Part shown: piece by piece, positions 23,304 through 32,704 of the stretch
Position numbering within the stretch: position 1 is the first letter of the stretch
How the letters are laid out: every line of letters begins with the position of its first letter
Assembly (NCBI GenBank): GCA_946403855.1
Contig: CAMJBH010000008.1
Location: 1-64,000, forward strand
DNA length: 64,000 bases
Direction of reading: 5' to 3'
Origin: an uncultured Bacteroidales bacterium
Lineage (GTDB): Bacteria; Bacteroidota; Bacteroidia; Bacteroidales; UBA932
The notes under the pieces: generated by a model
Seen by the model: only the letters and a program-made list of their open reading frames with translations
The model's database searches: none
What the model was told of the DNA's origin: nothing
Translations under genes and position numbers: made by a program

Positions 23304-25397
23304 ATGAAAGAATACCAAACCAAAGAAGTCCGCAACGTTGTTCTTCTGGGCGCAACCAAGTCCGGCAAGACCACCCTTGCGGAGGCCATGCTCTTCGAGG
23401 GCAAAGTTATCTCCAGAATGGGCTCCATCGAGGACAAGAACACCCTGTCCGACAGCAATGAGCTCGAGAAAATCAACCAGCGTTCCATCTATGCCACCCC
23501 TCTCTACTCCGAGTTTGCAGGCAGCAAGATCAACATCATCGACGCTCCCGGTTCCGACGACTTCATCGGCGGTGCCTATTCTGCTTTCCGCGTATGCGAA
23601 AGCGGCGTCCTTGTGATCAACGCCCAGCAGGGCGTGGAAGTGGGCACGGAAAGTTTCGTGCGCAGGGCCGAGGCTCAGAAGCTTCCCATGATCATTGCAG
23701 TGAACCAGCTGGACGCTGATAAGGCCGACTGGGATAACGTGCAGAACTCCATGAAAGAGACTTTCGGAGGCAAGATCGTAAACGTTCAGTTCCCCAACGC
23801 ATGCGGAGCTGCTTTCGAAGGCGTCATCGACGTGCTCACCATGAAGTACTACAAGGGCGGCGAGGTTCTGGATATCCCTGCAGAGTTTGCAGACCAGGCA
23901 GAAGAATACCGCGAGCAGCTCATCGAGAAGGCCGCCGAGTTCGACGACGCTCTCATGGAGAAATACTTCGAGGAGGGTTCCCTCAGCGAGGAAGAAACAC
24001 ACAGCGGTCTGGGCAAAGGCATCGTGAGCGGTGACGTTTATCCCGTTTTCTGCGTCTGCGGCAAGAAGGACATCGGCGTCAAGCGTCTCCTCGAGTTCAT
24101 CAAGGACGTTGCTCCCGCTCCGGCAGTCAAGGAAGACGGCCCCACATCCATCTTCATCTACAAGAACGATGTTGAGCAGCACCTCGGCGAGGTTTCTTAT
24201 TTCAAAGTGATGAGCGGCACCCTCACCACCGGCATGGATCTCGAAGATCCCGTGTCCGGAGGCAAAGACCGCTTCTCCGCCATCTATGCAGTGGCCGGCA
24301 GCAAGAAGGAGCCCGTCACCAACCTGCATGCAGGTGACTTCGGCTGCGCCGTGAAGCTCAAGAACAGCAAGTCCAGCACAACCCTCGCAGCTCCCGGATC
24401 CGACATTGTGTACGACCGCATCCAGTATCCTGCACCCAAGTACCGCTGCGCCATCAAGGCCAAGGTCCAGCAGGACGACCAGAAGCTCGGCGACGCTCTC
24501 AAGAAGATTGCATCCCAGGATCCTACCGTGGTGGTAGAGTATTCCAAGGAACTCCGCCAGACCATCCTCTCCGGCAACGGTGAGCAGCACATCAATATCG
24601 TCAAGTGGCGTCTGAACAACGAATTCGGCCTGGAGGTCGAGCTCTTCGCCCCCAAGGTACCTTACCGCGAGACCATCACCAAGGTGGCAAGCGCACAGTA
24701 CCGTCACAAGAAGCAGTCCGGCGGCGCCGGTCAGTTCGGCGAGGTCCATCTGCTCGTCTGCCCTGCCGAGGGTGAACTGAACACCAAGTTCATGATCAAC
24801 GGCAAAGAGACTCAGCTCAATATCAAGAGCCAGGATATCACCGAGCTCGAATGGGGCGGCAAACTGGAGTTCTACAACTGCGTCGTGGGTGGCGCCATCG
24901 ACCTCGGCTTCATGCCCGCCATCCTCAAGGGTATCAAGGAAAGAATGGTAGAGGGACCTCTCACCGGTTCTTACGCCCGTGACATCCGCGTATTCGTCTA
25001 TGACGGTAAGATGCACCCGGTCGATTCCAAGGAAATCGCCTTCATCATCGCCGGCCGTAATGCATTCCGCGAGGCTTTCCGCAATGCCGGTCCTAAGATC
25101 CTCGAGCCTATCTACAACGTGGAAGTCATGACTCCGAGCGAGTATCAGGGTGCGGTCATGAGTGACCTTCAGAACCGCCGCGGCATGCTCGGCGACATGG
25201 GCGCCGACAAGGGCTTCGCAATCCTCAAGGCCCGTGTGCCTCTGGCAGAGCTCTACCGCTACTCCACCACTCTGAGCTCCCTCACCGCAGGTAGCGCAAC
25301 CTTCACCATGGAGTTCGCCGACTATCAGCCTGTACCGGGTGATGTTCAGAGCAAGCTCCTCGCAGACTACGCTGCCCAGGAGAAGGACGAAGACTAA
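23304..25397 (+). CDS. fusA2: elongation factor G paralogue, GTPase-defective EF-G2
   Basis: A 697-residue EF-G-like protein with all five domains. The G-domain motifs are altered: P-loop GATKSGKTT; no RGITI switch I; DAPGSDDF instead of DTPGHVDF, so the catalytic histidine is Ser84; and NQLD (134-137) in place of NKxD. Ribosome-binding domains IV and V look intact (GGAGQFGEV, ELYRYSTTLSSLTAGSATF). In Bacteroides an EF-G2 lacking GTPase activity is reported to support translocation in the gut and during starvation; the same role is inferred here. It has its own promoter and ends at a strong terminator. Confidence 0.88.
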   Translation: MKEYQTKEVRNVVLLGATKSGKTTLAEAMLFEGKVISRMGSIEDKNTLSDSNELEKINQRSIYATPLYSEFAGSKINIIDAPGSDDFIGGAYSAFRVCESGVLVINAQQGVEVGTESFVRRAEAQKLPMIIAVNQLDADKADWDNVQNSMKETFGGKIVNVQFPNACGAAFEGVIDVLTMKYYKGGEVLDIPAEFADQAEEYREQLIEKAAEFDDALMEKYFEEGSLSEEETHSGLGKGIVSGDVYPVFCVCGKKDIGVKRLLEFIKDVAPAPAVKEDGPTSIFIYKNDVEQHLGEVSYFKVMSGTLTTGMDLEDPVSGGKDRFSAIYAVAGSKKEPVTNLHAGDFGCAVKLKNSKSSTTLAAPGSDIVYDRIQYPAPKYRCAIKAKVQQDDQKLGDALKKIASQDPTVVVEYSKELRQTILSGNGEQHINIVKWRLNNEFGLEVELFAPKVPYRETITKVASAQYRHKKQSGGAGQFGEVHLLVCPAEGELNTKFMINGKETQLNIKSQDITELEWGGKLEFYNCVVGGAIDLGFMPAILKGIKERMVEGPLTGSYARDIRVFVYDGKMHPVDSKEIAFIIAGRNAFREAFRNAGPKILEPIYNVEVMTPSEYQGAVMSDLQNRRGMLGDMGADKGFAILKARVPLAELYRYSTTLSSLTAGSATFTMEFADYQPVPGDVQSKLLADYAAQEKDED

Positions 25398-25418
25398 TCC
25401 TTACACATATCTTACTGA

Positions 25419-25447
25419 GCGCCCGGGGATTCTCCGGGCGCTTTTTT
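25419..25447 (+). terminator. rho-independent terminator of fusA2
   Basis: A perfect 8-bp GC-rich stem (25419-25426 with 25434-25441), 7-base loop and six T residues. Confidence 0.92.
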
Positions 25448-25459
25448 GTCAATAATTGC

Positions 25460-25467
25460 TAACTTTG
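25460..25467 (+). promoter_or_regulatory. -7 element TAACTTTG of the S51/ATP-grasp gene
   Basis: Perfect TAnnTTTG match eight bases before the ATG at 25476, directly after the fusA2 terminator. Confidence 0.65.
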
Positions 25468-25475
25468 CGTCCTGT

Positions 25476-27386
25476 ATGACGTTAATTCTTACAGGAAGTC
25501 CCACCCGGTACGGAGAAGACCGCTTCACGGAAGACAACGGCTTTCTCGCCACTGTCAAGTCCGAACTGCAGGTAGCACCCAGAGTGCTGCTCGTCAGTGC
25601 CGCCCCTGACGACAAGGCCTTCACGGACAGCGTCTTGGAGGGCATGACCAAGTGCATCGTCAATTCCGGAATCCACCCGGCCCGGATCACCATGCTGGAC
25701 CGCCGCAATTCAGACCGGACAGGAGAACTTGTGCGCGAGGCCGACTGGATAATCCTCTGCGGCGGGCACGTTCCCACACAGAATGCTTTCATCCACCAAA
25801 TCGGCCTTGGACAGCTTCTGAAGGGCTTCGACGGTCTTGTCATGGGTTGCAGTGCCGGCTCTATGAACTGTGCAGAGCTGGTGTATTCGCACCCTGAACT
25901 TCCGGGAGAAGCCGCAGATCCGCAGTACCGCCGCTGGCTGCCAGGCCTGGGCCTTACGCAGTTGCAGATTATTCCGCACTATGACCAAGTGCGGGACGCC
26001 ACGGTGGACGGCCGCCGGCTGTTTGAAGATATTGCCTTCCCCGACAGCTGGCACCATCGTTTCTACACCTTCCCCGACGGGGGCTACATCGTCCAGAAAG
26101 ACGGGCATTGCACCCTGCACGGCACAGCGTGGGAGATAAGCGATGGCGGGATGCGTCAAATATGTTCTGAGAATCAAGTGTTTACCTTTATGAATGCAGT
26201 TTTTGTTTCGCCTCATTTCCCTCAGACCTACAGTCATTTCTGCTCAGGGCTGAAAGCCAACGGAGTCAATGTGCTGGGCATCGCGGATGCTCCCTATGAA
26301 TCTCTTTCGCCAGAACTCAGAAGCGCCCTTACAGAGTATTACCAGGTGCGCAATCTGGAAGATTACGACGAGATGTACCGCGCCGTGGCATGGTTTGCCC
26401 ACAAGCATGGCAAAATAGACTGGATTGAGTCTAACAACGAATACTGGCTGGAGCAGGACGCCCGTCTTCGCACCGATTTCAACGTTTCCACCGGCCTTCA
26501 CTCCGACCGCATCGCTTCCATAAGGGAAAAGTCCGAGATGAAGAAATACTATGCCCTCGGCGGCATTCCAACGGCCAGGCAGATCAAGGCGGCCGAAGGT
26601 CAGGCAAAAGTCAAGGCCTTCGTACGCAAAACCGGCTTCCCCATTATTGCCAAGCCCGACAGCGGCATGGGCGCAGGCGGCACGTCCAAGATCTGCAGCG
26701 CCTCCGAACTGGACACATGGTTCGCCGAGCACAGCGGAGATTATGCCTCCTACGTAATCGAGGAGTTCATAACCGGCCTGCTGGTGAGCTACGATGCCAT
26801 CTACAACTCCAAAGGAGAACCGATTTTTGAGAACAACACTGTCTTCCCAACGCCTATCATGGAGATAGTCCACAGCAACATGGATACCTGCTACTGGACC
26901 AATAAGACGGTTCCTGCGAGGCTGGCTGCCATCGGACGCCGCACGGTCAAGGCATTCGGCATCACGAGCCGTTTCGTGCACCTGGAGTTCTTCCAGCTCG
27001 ACCGCGACCGGGAGGGTCTCGGAAAGAAGGGCGACTACGTTGGTCTAGAGGTGAATATGCGTCCCCCAGGGGGCTACACGCCCGATATGATGAACTTTGC
27101 CCACAGTACAGATGTCTATCAGATATGGGCCGATATGGTGGCCTTCGACGAGCGCCGCAAGCCAGAGGGTGAGCAGTATTTCTGCGCTTACGCCGGCAGA
27201 CGTGACTCTCAGCGTTACGTTCATTCCCACGAGGAGATCATGGGCCGCTACGGCGCCTCGGTCTGCATGGCCGAAAGGGTTCCGGCGGCTCTGTCGGACG
27301 ACCTCTGCGACTTTGCCTACATAGCCCGGTTCAAGGAGCGAAAAGACATCGAAGCATTCTTCAACTACGTCTGCAAGCGCGCCTGA
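25476..27386 (+). CDS. fusion of S51-type peptidase E domain and ATP-grasp ligase
   Basis: A 636-residue cytoplasmic protein. Residues 1 to about 235 match the class I glutamine-amidotransferase-like S51 family (dipeptidase E/cyanophycinase): LILTGSPTRYG, CGGHVPTQNAF, the nucleophile serine in MGCSAGSMN, and histidine in IIPHYDQ. From about 240 on there is a pre-ATP-grasp region and an ATP-grasp fold: FPIIAKPDSGMGAGGTSK, YVIEEFITGLLVSYDA, and metal-binding VGLEVNMRPPGGYTPD. So one chain joins a hydrolase for an acidic dipeptide or isopeptide with an ATP-dependent carboxylate-amine ligase. Substrate unknown; its start is fixed by the -7 element. Confidence 0.82.
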   Translation: MTLILTGSPTRYGEDRFTEDNGFLATVKSELQVAPRVLLVSAAPDDKAFTDSVLEGMTKCIVNSGIHPARITMLDRRNSDRTGELVREADWIILCGGHVPTQNAFIHQIGLGQLLKGFDGLVMGCSAGSMNCAELVYSHPELPGEAADPQYRRWLPGLGLTQLQIIPHYDQVRDATVDGRRLFEDIAFPDSWHHRFYTFPDGGYIVQKDGHCTLHGTAWEISDGGMRQICSENQVFTFMNAVFVSPHFPQTYSHFCSGLKANGVNVLGIADAPYESLSPELRSALTEYYQVRNLEDYDEMYRAVAWFAHKHGKIDWIESNNEYWLEQDARLRTDFNVSTGLHSDRIASIREKSEMKKYYALGGIPTARQIKAAEGQAKVKAFVRKTGFPIIAKPDSGMGAGGTSKICSASELDTWFAEHSGDYASYVIEEFITGLLVSYDAIYNSKGEPIFENNTVFPTPIMEIVHSNMDTCYWTNKTVPARLAAIGRRTVKAFGITSRFVHLEFFQLDRDREGLGKKGDYVGLEVNMRPPGGYTPDMMNFAHSTDVYQIWADMVAFDERRKPEGEQYFCAYAGRRDSQRYVHSHEEIMGRYGASVCMAERVPAALSDDLCDFAYIARFKERKDIEAFFNYVCKRA

Positions 27387-27458
27387 GACGGCCTACATAT
27401 CATAAGCTTTGACTTCCAATTGTTCCATGGAACGGAACGCCCGGCCCTGGCGCAAACG

Positions 27459-27764
27459 TCAAGCCTTTCCGGAGACCTGGCGGAGAATACGGGCAAACTG
27501 GTCGGAGCAGGAGGTACCGCGGCCGGCACAGTTGATTCCGCTCAGACGCTCAAGGGCAAAATCGACACTCTGCCCCTCAAGCAAAGCTCCGAGGGCCTGC
27601 AGATTGCCGTTGCAGCCGCGCACATACCTGAGGTTGTGGATTTTACCCTCAACCAAATCGAAATCAATCAGCTGAGAGCACACAAGAGGGCTTGGCACAG
27701 CAGTAATATGGCGGACACCGTTCTCGACGGTATCCACCATAATCCTAAAATCATCTCCTGCCAT
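27459..27764 (-). CDS. TSCPD domain protein (TIGR03905-like)
   Basis: A 101-residue protein in which VEGKIHNLRYVRGCNGNLQALGALLEG and the C-terminal cysteine motif TSCSDQFARIL match the TSCPD domain, also found at the C-terminus of class II ribonucleotide reductases. The first cysteine (GCNGN) and the C..C pair are conserved, with serine in place of the usual proline in TSCPD. It follows aspS by 3 bases and is probably co-transcribed. Function of the stand-alone family is not known to me. Confidence 0.75.
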   Translation of the reverse strand: MAGDDFRIMVDTVENGVRHITAVPSPLVCSQLIDFDLVEGKIHNLRYVRGCNGNLQALGALLEGQSVDFALERLSGINCAGRGTSCSDQFARILRQVSGKA

Positions 27765-27767
27765 AAA

Positions 27768-29531
27768 TTACTTGACAGTAGAGGCCAGGAAGAGCTCGTC
27801 CATCTGCACCTGGTCGATCTTTGAAGGAGAATCTATCATCACATCGCGGCCCTGGTTGTTCTTCGGGAAGGCGATGTAGTCGCGAATGGTTTCCTGGCCG
27901 CCGAACAGAGCGCACACACGGTCGAAACCGAAGGCGAGACCTCCGTGAGGCGGGGCTCCGTACTTGAAAGCGTTGATAATGAAGCCGAATTTATATTCAG
28001 CCTCTTCGGGACCGATACCAAGCACCTCGAACATGCGCTTCTGCATGTCGGCGTCGTGGATACGGATGGAACCGCCTCCCAGCTCTGTGCCGTTGAGCAC
28101 AAAGTCATAGGCATTGGCGCACACCTTCTCCAGGTCTTCCTTGGCATTGGAATAGAACCACTTCTCATGCTCGGGCTTGGGAGCGGTGAAAGGATGGTGC
28201 ATGGCGTAGAAACGGCCGTCTTCCTCGCTCCATTCGAGCAGAGGGAAATCCACAATCCACAGAGGAGCGAACACATGAGGATCTCGCAGGCCGAGCCTGT
28301 TACCCATCTCGATACGCAGGACGCCCAGGCGGGTCTGGGTCTTGCGCTTGTCTCCGCACATAAGCAGCAGCAGGTCGCCGTCGGAAGCGCCGCAGGCGGA
28401 AGCCACGGCCTTAAGCTGCTCGGGAGTATAGAATTTATCGACGGACGACTTCACGCTGCCGTCGGCATTAAGCTTGACATACACGAGTCCGGCCGCTCCC
28501 ACCTGGGGACGCTTGACCCACTCGGTGAGCTCGTCCAGCTGCTTGCGGGTGTATTCAGCGCAGCCGGGAACGGCGATCGCTCCCACATAGGCGGCCGAAT
28601 CGAACACTCCGAAGCCGCAGCCCTGCACCTGGGAAGTCACTTCATGAATCTCCATTCCGAAACGCACATCCGGCTTGTCGGAACCGTACTTGTCCATGGC
28701 ATCGTACCAGCTCATGCGGGGCAGCGGATTGGGGATATCCACGCCGAGGGCGTTCTTGAACATCTGACGCATCATGCCTTCGAAAGTGTTCAGCACGTCC
28801 TCCTGCTCCACGAAACTCATTTCGCAGTCGATCTGAGTAAACTCAGGCTGACGGTCGGCGCGCAGGTCCTCGTCGCGGAAGCAGCGCACAATCTGGAAGT
28901 AGCGGTCGTATCCCGCCACCATGAGCAACTGCTTAAAAGTCTGGGGACTCTGGGGAAGGGCGTAGAAAGTGCCGGGATTCATGCGGGAAGGAACCACGAA
29001 GTCGCGAGCTCCCTCGGGAGTGGACTTGATAAGGTACGGGGTCTCTATCTCCATGAAGCCCTGCCCGTCAAGGTAGGTGCGTATCTCCTGCGCCAGACGG
29101 TGGCGAAGCGCCAGGGCCCTCTGCAGGGGCGGACGGCGAAGGTCGAGGTAGCGGTACTTGGCGCGCAGGTCTTCACCTCCGTCGCTCTGCTCCTCAATGG
29201 TGAAAGGAGGTACGGCAGCCTTGTTGAGTATATTGATGCTTTCGACTTTGATTTCTATTTCTCCGGTAGGCATCTTGGGGTTCTTGCTCTGACGTTCGAG
29301 CACCTCGCCGACGACCTGTATTACATATTCCCTTCCGAGAGAAGAGGCCGTCTCCACCAGTTCCGGGGCGGCATCGGCCTCAACCACCAGCTGGGTGATA
29401 CCGTAACGGTCGCGCAGGTCGATGAAGGTCATGCCTCCGAGTTTACGGGATTTCTGCACCCATCCCGCCAGGGTTACTTTTTTACCTTTGTCTGATATGC
29501 GGAGTTCTCCGCAAGTGTTGGTCCTGTACAT
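27768..29531 (-). CDS. aspS: aspartyl-tRNA synthetase
   Basis: A 587-residue class II synthetase of the bacterial type: N-terminal OB-fold anticodon-binding domain ([11 protein letters not shown]...[23 protein letters not shown]), motif 2 region [18 protein letters not shown], the GAD insertion domain, and motif 3 [10 protein letters not shown]. It charges tRNA-Asp. Length and motif order are normal. Transcribed with the TSCPD gene. Confidence 0.96.
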   Translation of the reverse strand: MYRTNTCGELRISDKGKKVTLAGWVQKSRKLGGMTFIDLRDRYGITQLVVEADAAPELVETASSLGREYVIQVVGEVLERQSKNPKMPTGEIEIKVESINILNKAAVPPFTIEEQSDGGEDLRAKYRYLDLRRPPLQRALALRHRLAQEIRTYLDGQGFMEIETPYLIKSTPEGARDFVVPSRMNPGTFYALPQSPQTFKQLLMVAGYDRYFQIVRCFRDEDLRADRQPEFTQIDCEMSFVEQEDVLNTFEGMMRQMFKNALGVDIPNPLPRMSWYDAMDKYGSDKPDVRFGMEIHEVTSQVQGCGFGVFDSAAYVGAIAVPGCAEYTRKQLDELTEWVKRPQVGAAGLVYVKLNADGSVKSSVDKFYTPEQLKAVASACGASDGDLLLLMCGDKRKTQTRLGVLRIEMGNRLGLRDPHVFAPLWIVDFPLLEWSEEDGRFYAMHHPFTAPKPEHEKWFYSNAKEDLEKVCANAYDFVLNGTELGGGSIRIHDADMQKRMFEVLGIGPEEAEYKFGFIINAFKYGAPPHGGLAFGFDRVCALFGGQETIRDYIAFPKNNQGRDVMIDSPSKIDQVQMDELFLASTVK

Positions 29532-29555
29532 ATTATGTCTTTGAATTCAGAATTG

Positions 29556-29563
29556 CAAAGATA
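29556..29563 (-). promoter_or_regulatory. -7 element TATCTTTG of aspS
   Basis: TAnnTTTG match on the minus strand, 24 bases before the aspS ATG. Confidence 0.6.
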
Positions 29564-29575
29564 GCAAAAATACGT

Positions 29576-30574
29576 CTATATGTGTTCAACTTCGGGGCTT
29601 AGAGTCACGCCGAATTTCTCGTGGACGGTGGCCACTATCCTCCTTTCGAGCTCCAGCACGTCGCCGGGAAGTGCGTCCCCGCTGGCATTGACTATCACCA
29701 GCGGCTGGCGTTCGTACACCTGCGCTCCGCCCTCGCGCTCTCCTTTAAAGCCGCAGCGGTCTATGAGCCAGGCGGCAGGGACCTTCACGAAACCGTTGTC
29801 GAGCACGTAATGCGGCACGCTCTCCCCGGGCACGGCATCGCACAGCCGCACAAAAGCAGCGGCGCTGACGACCGGATTCTTGAAGAACGAACCGGCACTG
29901 CCAAGCTCTTCAGGGTCAGGGAGTTTGGAACGACGGATGCTTATTACGGCCTCACGCACCGCGGCAGGACTCGAAGCGTCAATGCCTTCCAGGCCCTTGT
30001 ATTCAAGACGCGGCCTGGGCTTGCGTGAAACCCTCAGAAGGACAGAGGTAATAACGTACCTTCCGCCGCTCTCCTTGAACATCGATTCACGGTAACCGTA
30101 GCCGCACTGCCCTACGGTAAATTTGCAGGGGCGTTTCTCCTGCAGGTCAAAGCAGGACACGCCCGAAACCAGGTCTTTTATCTCCACCCCGTATGCGCCT
30201 ATGTTCTGCACGGCGGCAGCGCCTACTTCGCCGGGAATCAGAGACAGATTCTCCGCTCCCCACAAACCGTGGGAGCACAGCTCCTCCACAAGCGAGTCCC
30301 ACACGACTCCGGCTCCGACCACCACCGGCACCTCGTCCAGTCCAAGGTCCACATACTTTATGTACCGTATGGCCGAATGGAGGATTGTCCCGGGATAATC
30401 ACTTGTGAACAAGAGGTTTGAGCCGCCTCCTATGTGTTTTATCGGTCCCGGCAGCGAATCCAGGTCCAGAGAAGCCAACTCTTCCACGCTGCTGTATTCC
30501 ACGTAGCACGCACAGCGCACTTTCATGCGGAATGTATTCAGGGTACTTAAATCGAAATTGAATTCCTTTCGCAT
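29576..30574 (-). CDS. murB: UDP-N-acetylenolpyruvoylglucosamine reductase
   Basis: FAD/NADPH enzyme that completes UDP-MurNAc synthesis. The 332-residue type I MurB shows the FAD-binding IGGGSNLLF, GAYGVEIKD, the YGYRESMFK loop and catalytic serine in GSAGSFFKNP. It starts behind a -7 element and is divergent from thrA across 55 bases. Confidence 0.94.
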   Translation of the reverse strand: MRKEFNFDLSTLNTFRMKVRCACYVEYSSVEELASLDLDSLPGPIKHIGGGSNLLFTSDYPGTILHSAIRYIKYVDLGLDEVPVVVGAGVVWDSLVEELCSHGLWGAENLSLIPGEVGAAAVQNIGAYGVEIKDLVSGVSCFDLQEKRPCKFTVGQCGYGYRESMFKESGGRYVITSVLLRVSRKPRPRLEYKGLEGIDASSPAAVREAVISIRRSKLPDPEELGSAGSFFKNPVVSAAAFVRLCDAVPGESVPHYVLDNGFVKVPAAWLIDRCGFKGEREGGAQVYERQPLVIVNASGDALPGDVLELERRIVATVHEKFGVTLSPEVEHI

Positions 30575-30581
30575 AGCTTGA

Positions 30582-30589
30582 CAAAGATA
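30582..30589 (-). promoter_or_regulatory. -7 element TATCTTTG of murB
   Basis: Match to TAnnTTTG, seven bases before the murB ATG. It lies back to back with the thrA promoter in the same short intergenic space, so the two could compete. Confidence 0.6.
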
Positions 30590-30603
30590 ACAAAATTAAT
30601 TGC

Positions 30604-30611
30604 TATATTTG
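30604..30611 (+). promoter_or_regulatory. -7 element TATATTTG of the thrA operon
   Basis: Perfect TAnnTTTG match 18 bases before the thrA ATG; a CTTG at 30577-30580 may serve as -33 with a long 23-base spacer. Confidence 0.6.
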
Positions 30612-30629
30612 TTCAGTTAGAATTAGTAT

Positions 30630-32696
30630 ATGATCGTTCTCAAATTCGGCGGATCCTCGGTAGCAAGCGCAACAGCAATGTCGCGGGTTCTGGACATAGT
30701 CGAACAGGCCGCCGCAAAAGACAGGGTGATACTTGTGAGTTCGGCCATCAGCGGCTGCACCGACGCCCTTTTACAAATAGGCCGGGCAGAAGACCCGGAA
30801 CACCTCATAGACGACCTCGAACACAGGCACTTGGCAATAATAAGCCGTCTCTTTACCGGCAAAGAGCGCCAGGAAGCCGCCGGCGACTGCCGCAGCACAT
30901 TCTCTGAAATCCGCTGCATTCCTCCGGTCATCGAATCCTTCGGGGAACTGCTTTCCACGCGCATCCTGGCCCGCAAACTCAGCTGCGAAGGCTACAAAAC
31001 CGCATGGCTGGATTCGCGCGACCTCGTAACGGTACGCGACTCCCAAGTGGACACCGCCGCCTCTTATGAAGCCATACGCAGTGCCATAGAGGAGCATCCC
31101 GAGGCCCGGATATTCGTGGTGCCGGGGTTCATAGCCAGGGACAGCGACGGAGGCGTGACGACCCTCGGACGCGGCGGCTCCGACTACAGCGCCTCGTTGT
31201 TTGCTGCCGCAACCGAAGCGGACGACCTGCAGATATGGACCGATGTGCCCGGCATCATGACCACCAATCCTAAACTGGTGAACGCCGCCCGCACAATCCC
31301 CGAAATAAGCTACAAGGCAGCCTTCGACATGGCCCGCTACGGAGCCAAGGTGCTCTACGCGCCCGCAGTGGCCCCGGCCAGGGAAAAAGGCATAGCCATA
31401 AAGATACTGAACACCTTCGACCCGCAGAACCCGGGCACGGTGATCAGCTCCAACTGCTCCCTGATCGGCGAATGGAAGGGCGTGGCATCGCTCGACGATC
31501 CCCTCTCCCAGAGTTCCGAAATCACCCTTGTCGCCGAAGGCCCCGTGAACCCCGAAGCGGCAGCACGGCGCATAACCGGCGCCCTCAAAGATGCCGGCAT
31601 CAAGGCGCTCGACCAGGTGCGGTGCGAAGACGGGACCAACTTCTTCATCACGGTGCGCACCAACGTGGCCAGGAACGCGGTGGCGGCCCTCCACCGGGAA
31701 TTTTTCGAAGAAAGGGCCCTGAGCGCCCTCGAAGTTTACATCGCAGGAAACGGGGCCGTGGGCAAGGCGCTCAAAAGCATTGTGGACGCCTGCGGAGGGA
31801 GTTTCCCGTCGGCCGGCAAACGAATAGAAATCAAAGAGATATCCAGCGACCACGCCTTCGTGGACCGAGTGCTGCAGACGGCCCGAAGCCGCAGCGTATT
31901 CGTGGACTGCACCGACAGTACCGAGATCTGGCACAAGTTCATCGACCTCTTCAACGCCGGCATCAACGTGGTCAGTTCCAACCGCCGTTCACTGGCAATT
32001 CCCTACGTGGATTACGCAGCGCTCAAAGCGGCCGCAGCCCAGAACGGATGCTTCTTCCGTTACGACACCACCGTGGGCAACGCCCTCCCCATCTTGCAGT
32101 CGGTTTCTGACGGCGCTTCATGCGGAGACGGACTTACCCGCATCGAGGCCGTGGTGTCCTGCACCTTGAACCACATCATCACGAGCTACGACGGCGCCAG
32201 GAGCGAATCTTTTGCGACCCTGCTGCGCAAGGCCCAGGAAGACGGGCTCACCGAGCAGGACCCCCGCACCGACCTTGGAGGCGGCGACGCCCTGCGCAAG
32301 TTGCTGATACTCGCCAGGGAGGCCGGAGTGCCCCTGGAAGAGAAAGACGTGGAAATAGTGCCCATGCTGGGCAAAGAATACTTCAGCGGCAGCCTTGACG
32401 ACTTCTACCGCAGGCTCGAAGAAAACGAGCCCCTGTTCATACGGCGCGAGGATGAACTGGACGCCATCGGTATGCGGCAGCGCTTCGTTGCCACGCTCGA
32501 AAGGAATGCGGACGGCAGCTTCAAGGCCGACATACGCATGAAACTGGTCGGAATAGACAGCCCGTTCTACTGGATTACCGGTACCGAGAACGTGACGGTG
32601 ATACACAGTTCCGAGGCCTACCCTCTCGTGATCAAGGGTTCGGGAGAGGGCCCGAGGCTGGCTGCTAGCGGAATTATTAGAAACATCTTACAATAA
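30630..32696 (+). CDS. thrA: bifunctional aspartokinase/homoserine dehydrogenase with one ACT domain
   Basis: Catalyses the first and third steps from aspartate to threonine, methionine and lysine. Aspartokinase spans 1-275 (KFGGSS, GFIARDSDGGVTTLGRGGSDYSA), homoserine dehydrogenase 368-688 (AGNGAVGKAL Rossmann motif, YDTTVGNALPI, TDLGGGDALRKLLILARE). Only about 90 residues, one ACT-like unit (295-360), lie between them, while usual ThrA enzymes of about 810-820 residues have two. Allosteric control by threonine should differ. It begins an operon with dapB and dapA. Confidence 0.9.
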   Translation: MIVLKFGGSSVASATAMSRVLDIVEQAAAKDRVILVSSAISGCTDALLQIGRAEDPEHLIDDLEHRHLAIISRLFTGKERQEAAGDCRSTFSEIRCIPPVIESFGELLSTRILARKLSCEGYKTAWLDSRDLVTVRDSQVDTAASYEAIRSAIEEHPEARIFVVPGFIARDSDGGVTTLGRGGSDYSASLFAAATEADDLQIWTDVPGIMTTNPKLVNAARTIPEISYKAAFDMARYGAKVLYAPAVAPAREKGIAIKILNTFDPQNPGTVISSNCSLIGEWKGVASLDDPLSQSSEITLVAEGPVNPEAAARRITGALKDAGIKALDQVRCEDGTNFFITVRTNVARNAVAALHREFFEERALSALEVYIAGNGAVGKALKSIVDACGGSFPSAGKRIEIKEISSDHAFVDRVLQTARSRSVFVDCTDSTEIWHKFIDLFNAGINVVSSNRRSLAIPYVDYAALKAAAAQNGCFFRYDTTVGNALPILQSVSDGASCGDGLTRIEAVVSCTLNHIITSYDGARSESFATLLRKAQEDGLTEQDPRTDLGGGDALRKLLILAREAGVPLEEKDVEIVPMLGKEYFSGSLDDFYRRLEENEPLFIRREDELDAIGMRQRFVATLERNADGSFKADIRMKLVGIDSPFYWITGTENVTVIHSSEAYPLVIKGSGEGPRLAASGIIRNILQ

Positions 32697-32704
32697 AATA
32701 CGTT

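Noticed and set aside
23286..25016. 576-codon minus-strand frame opposite EF-G2
   Set aside because: Antisense shadow without domains, promoter or start context.
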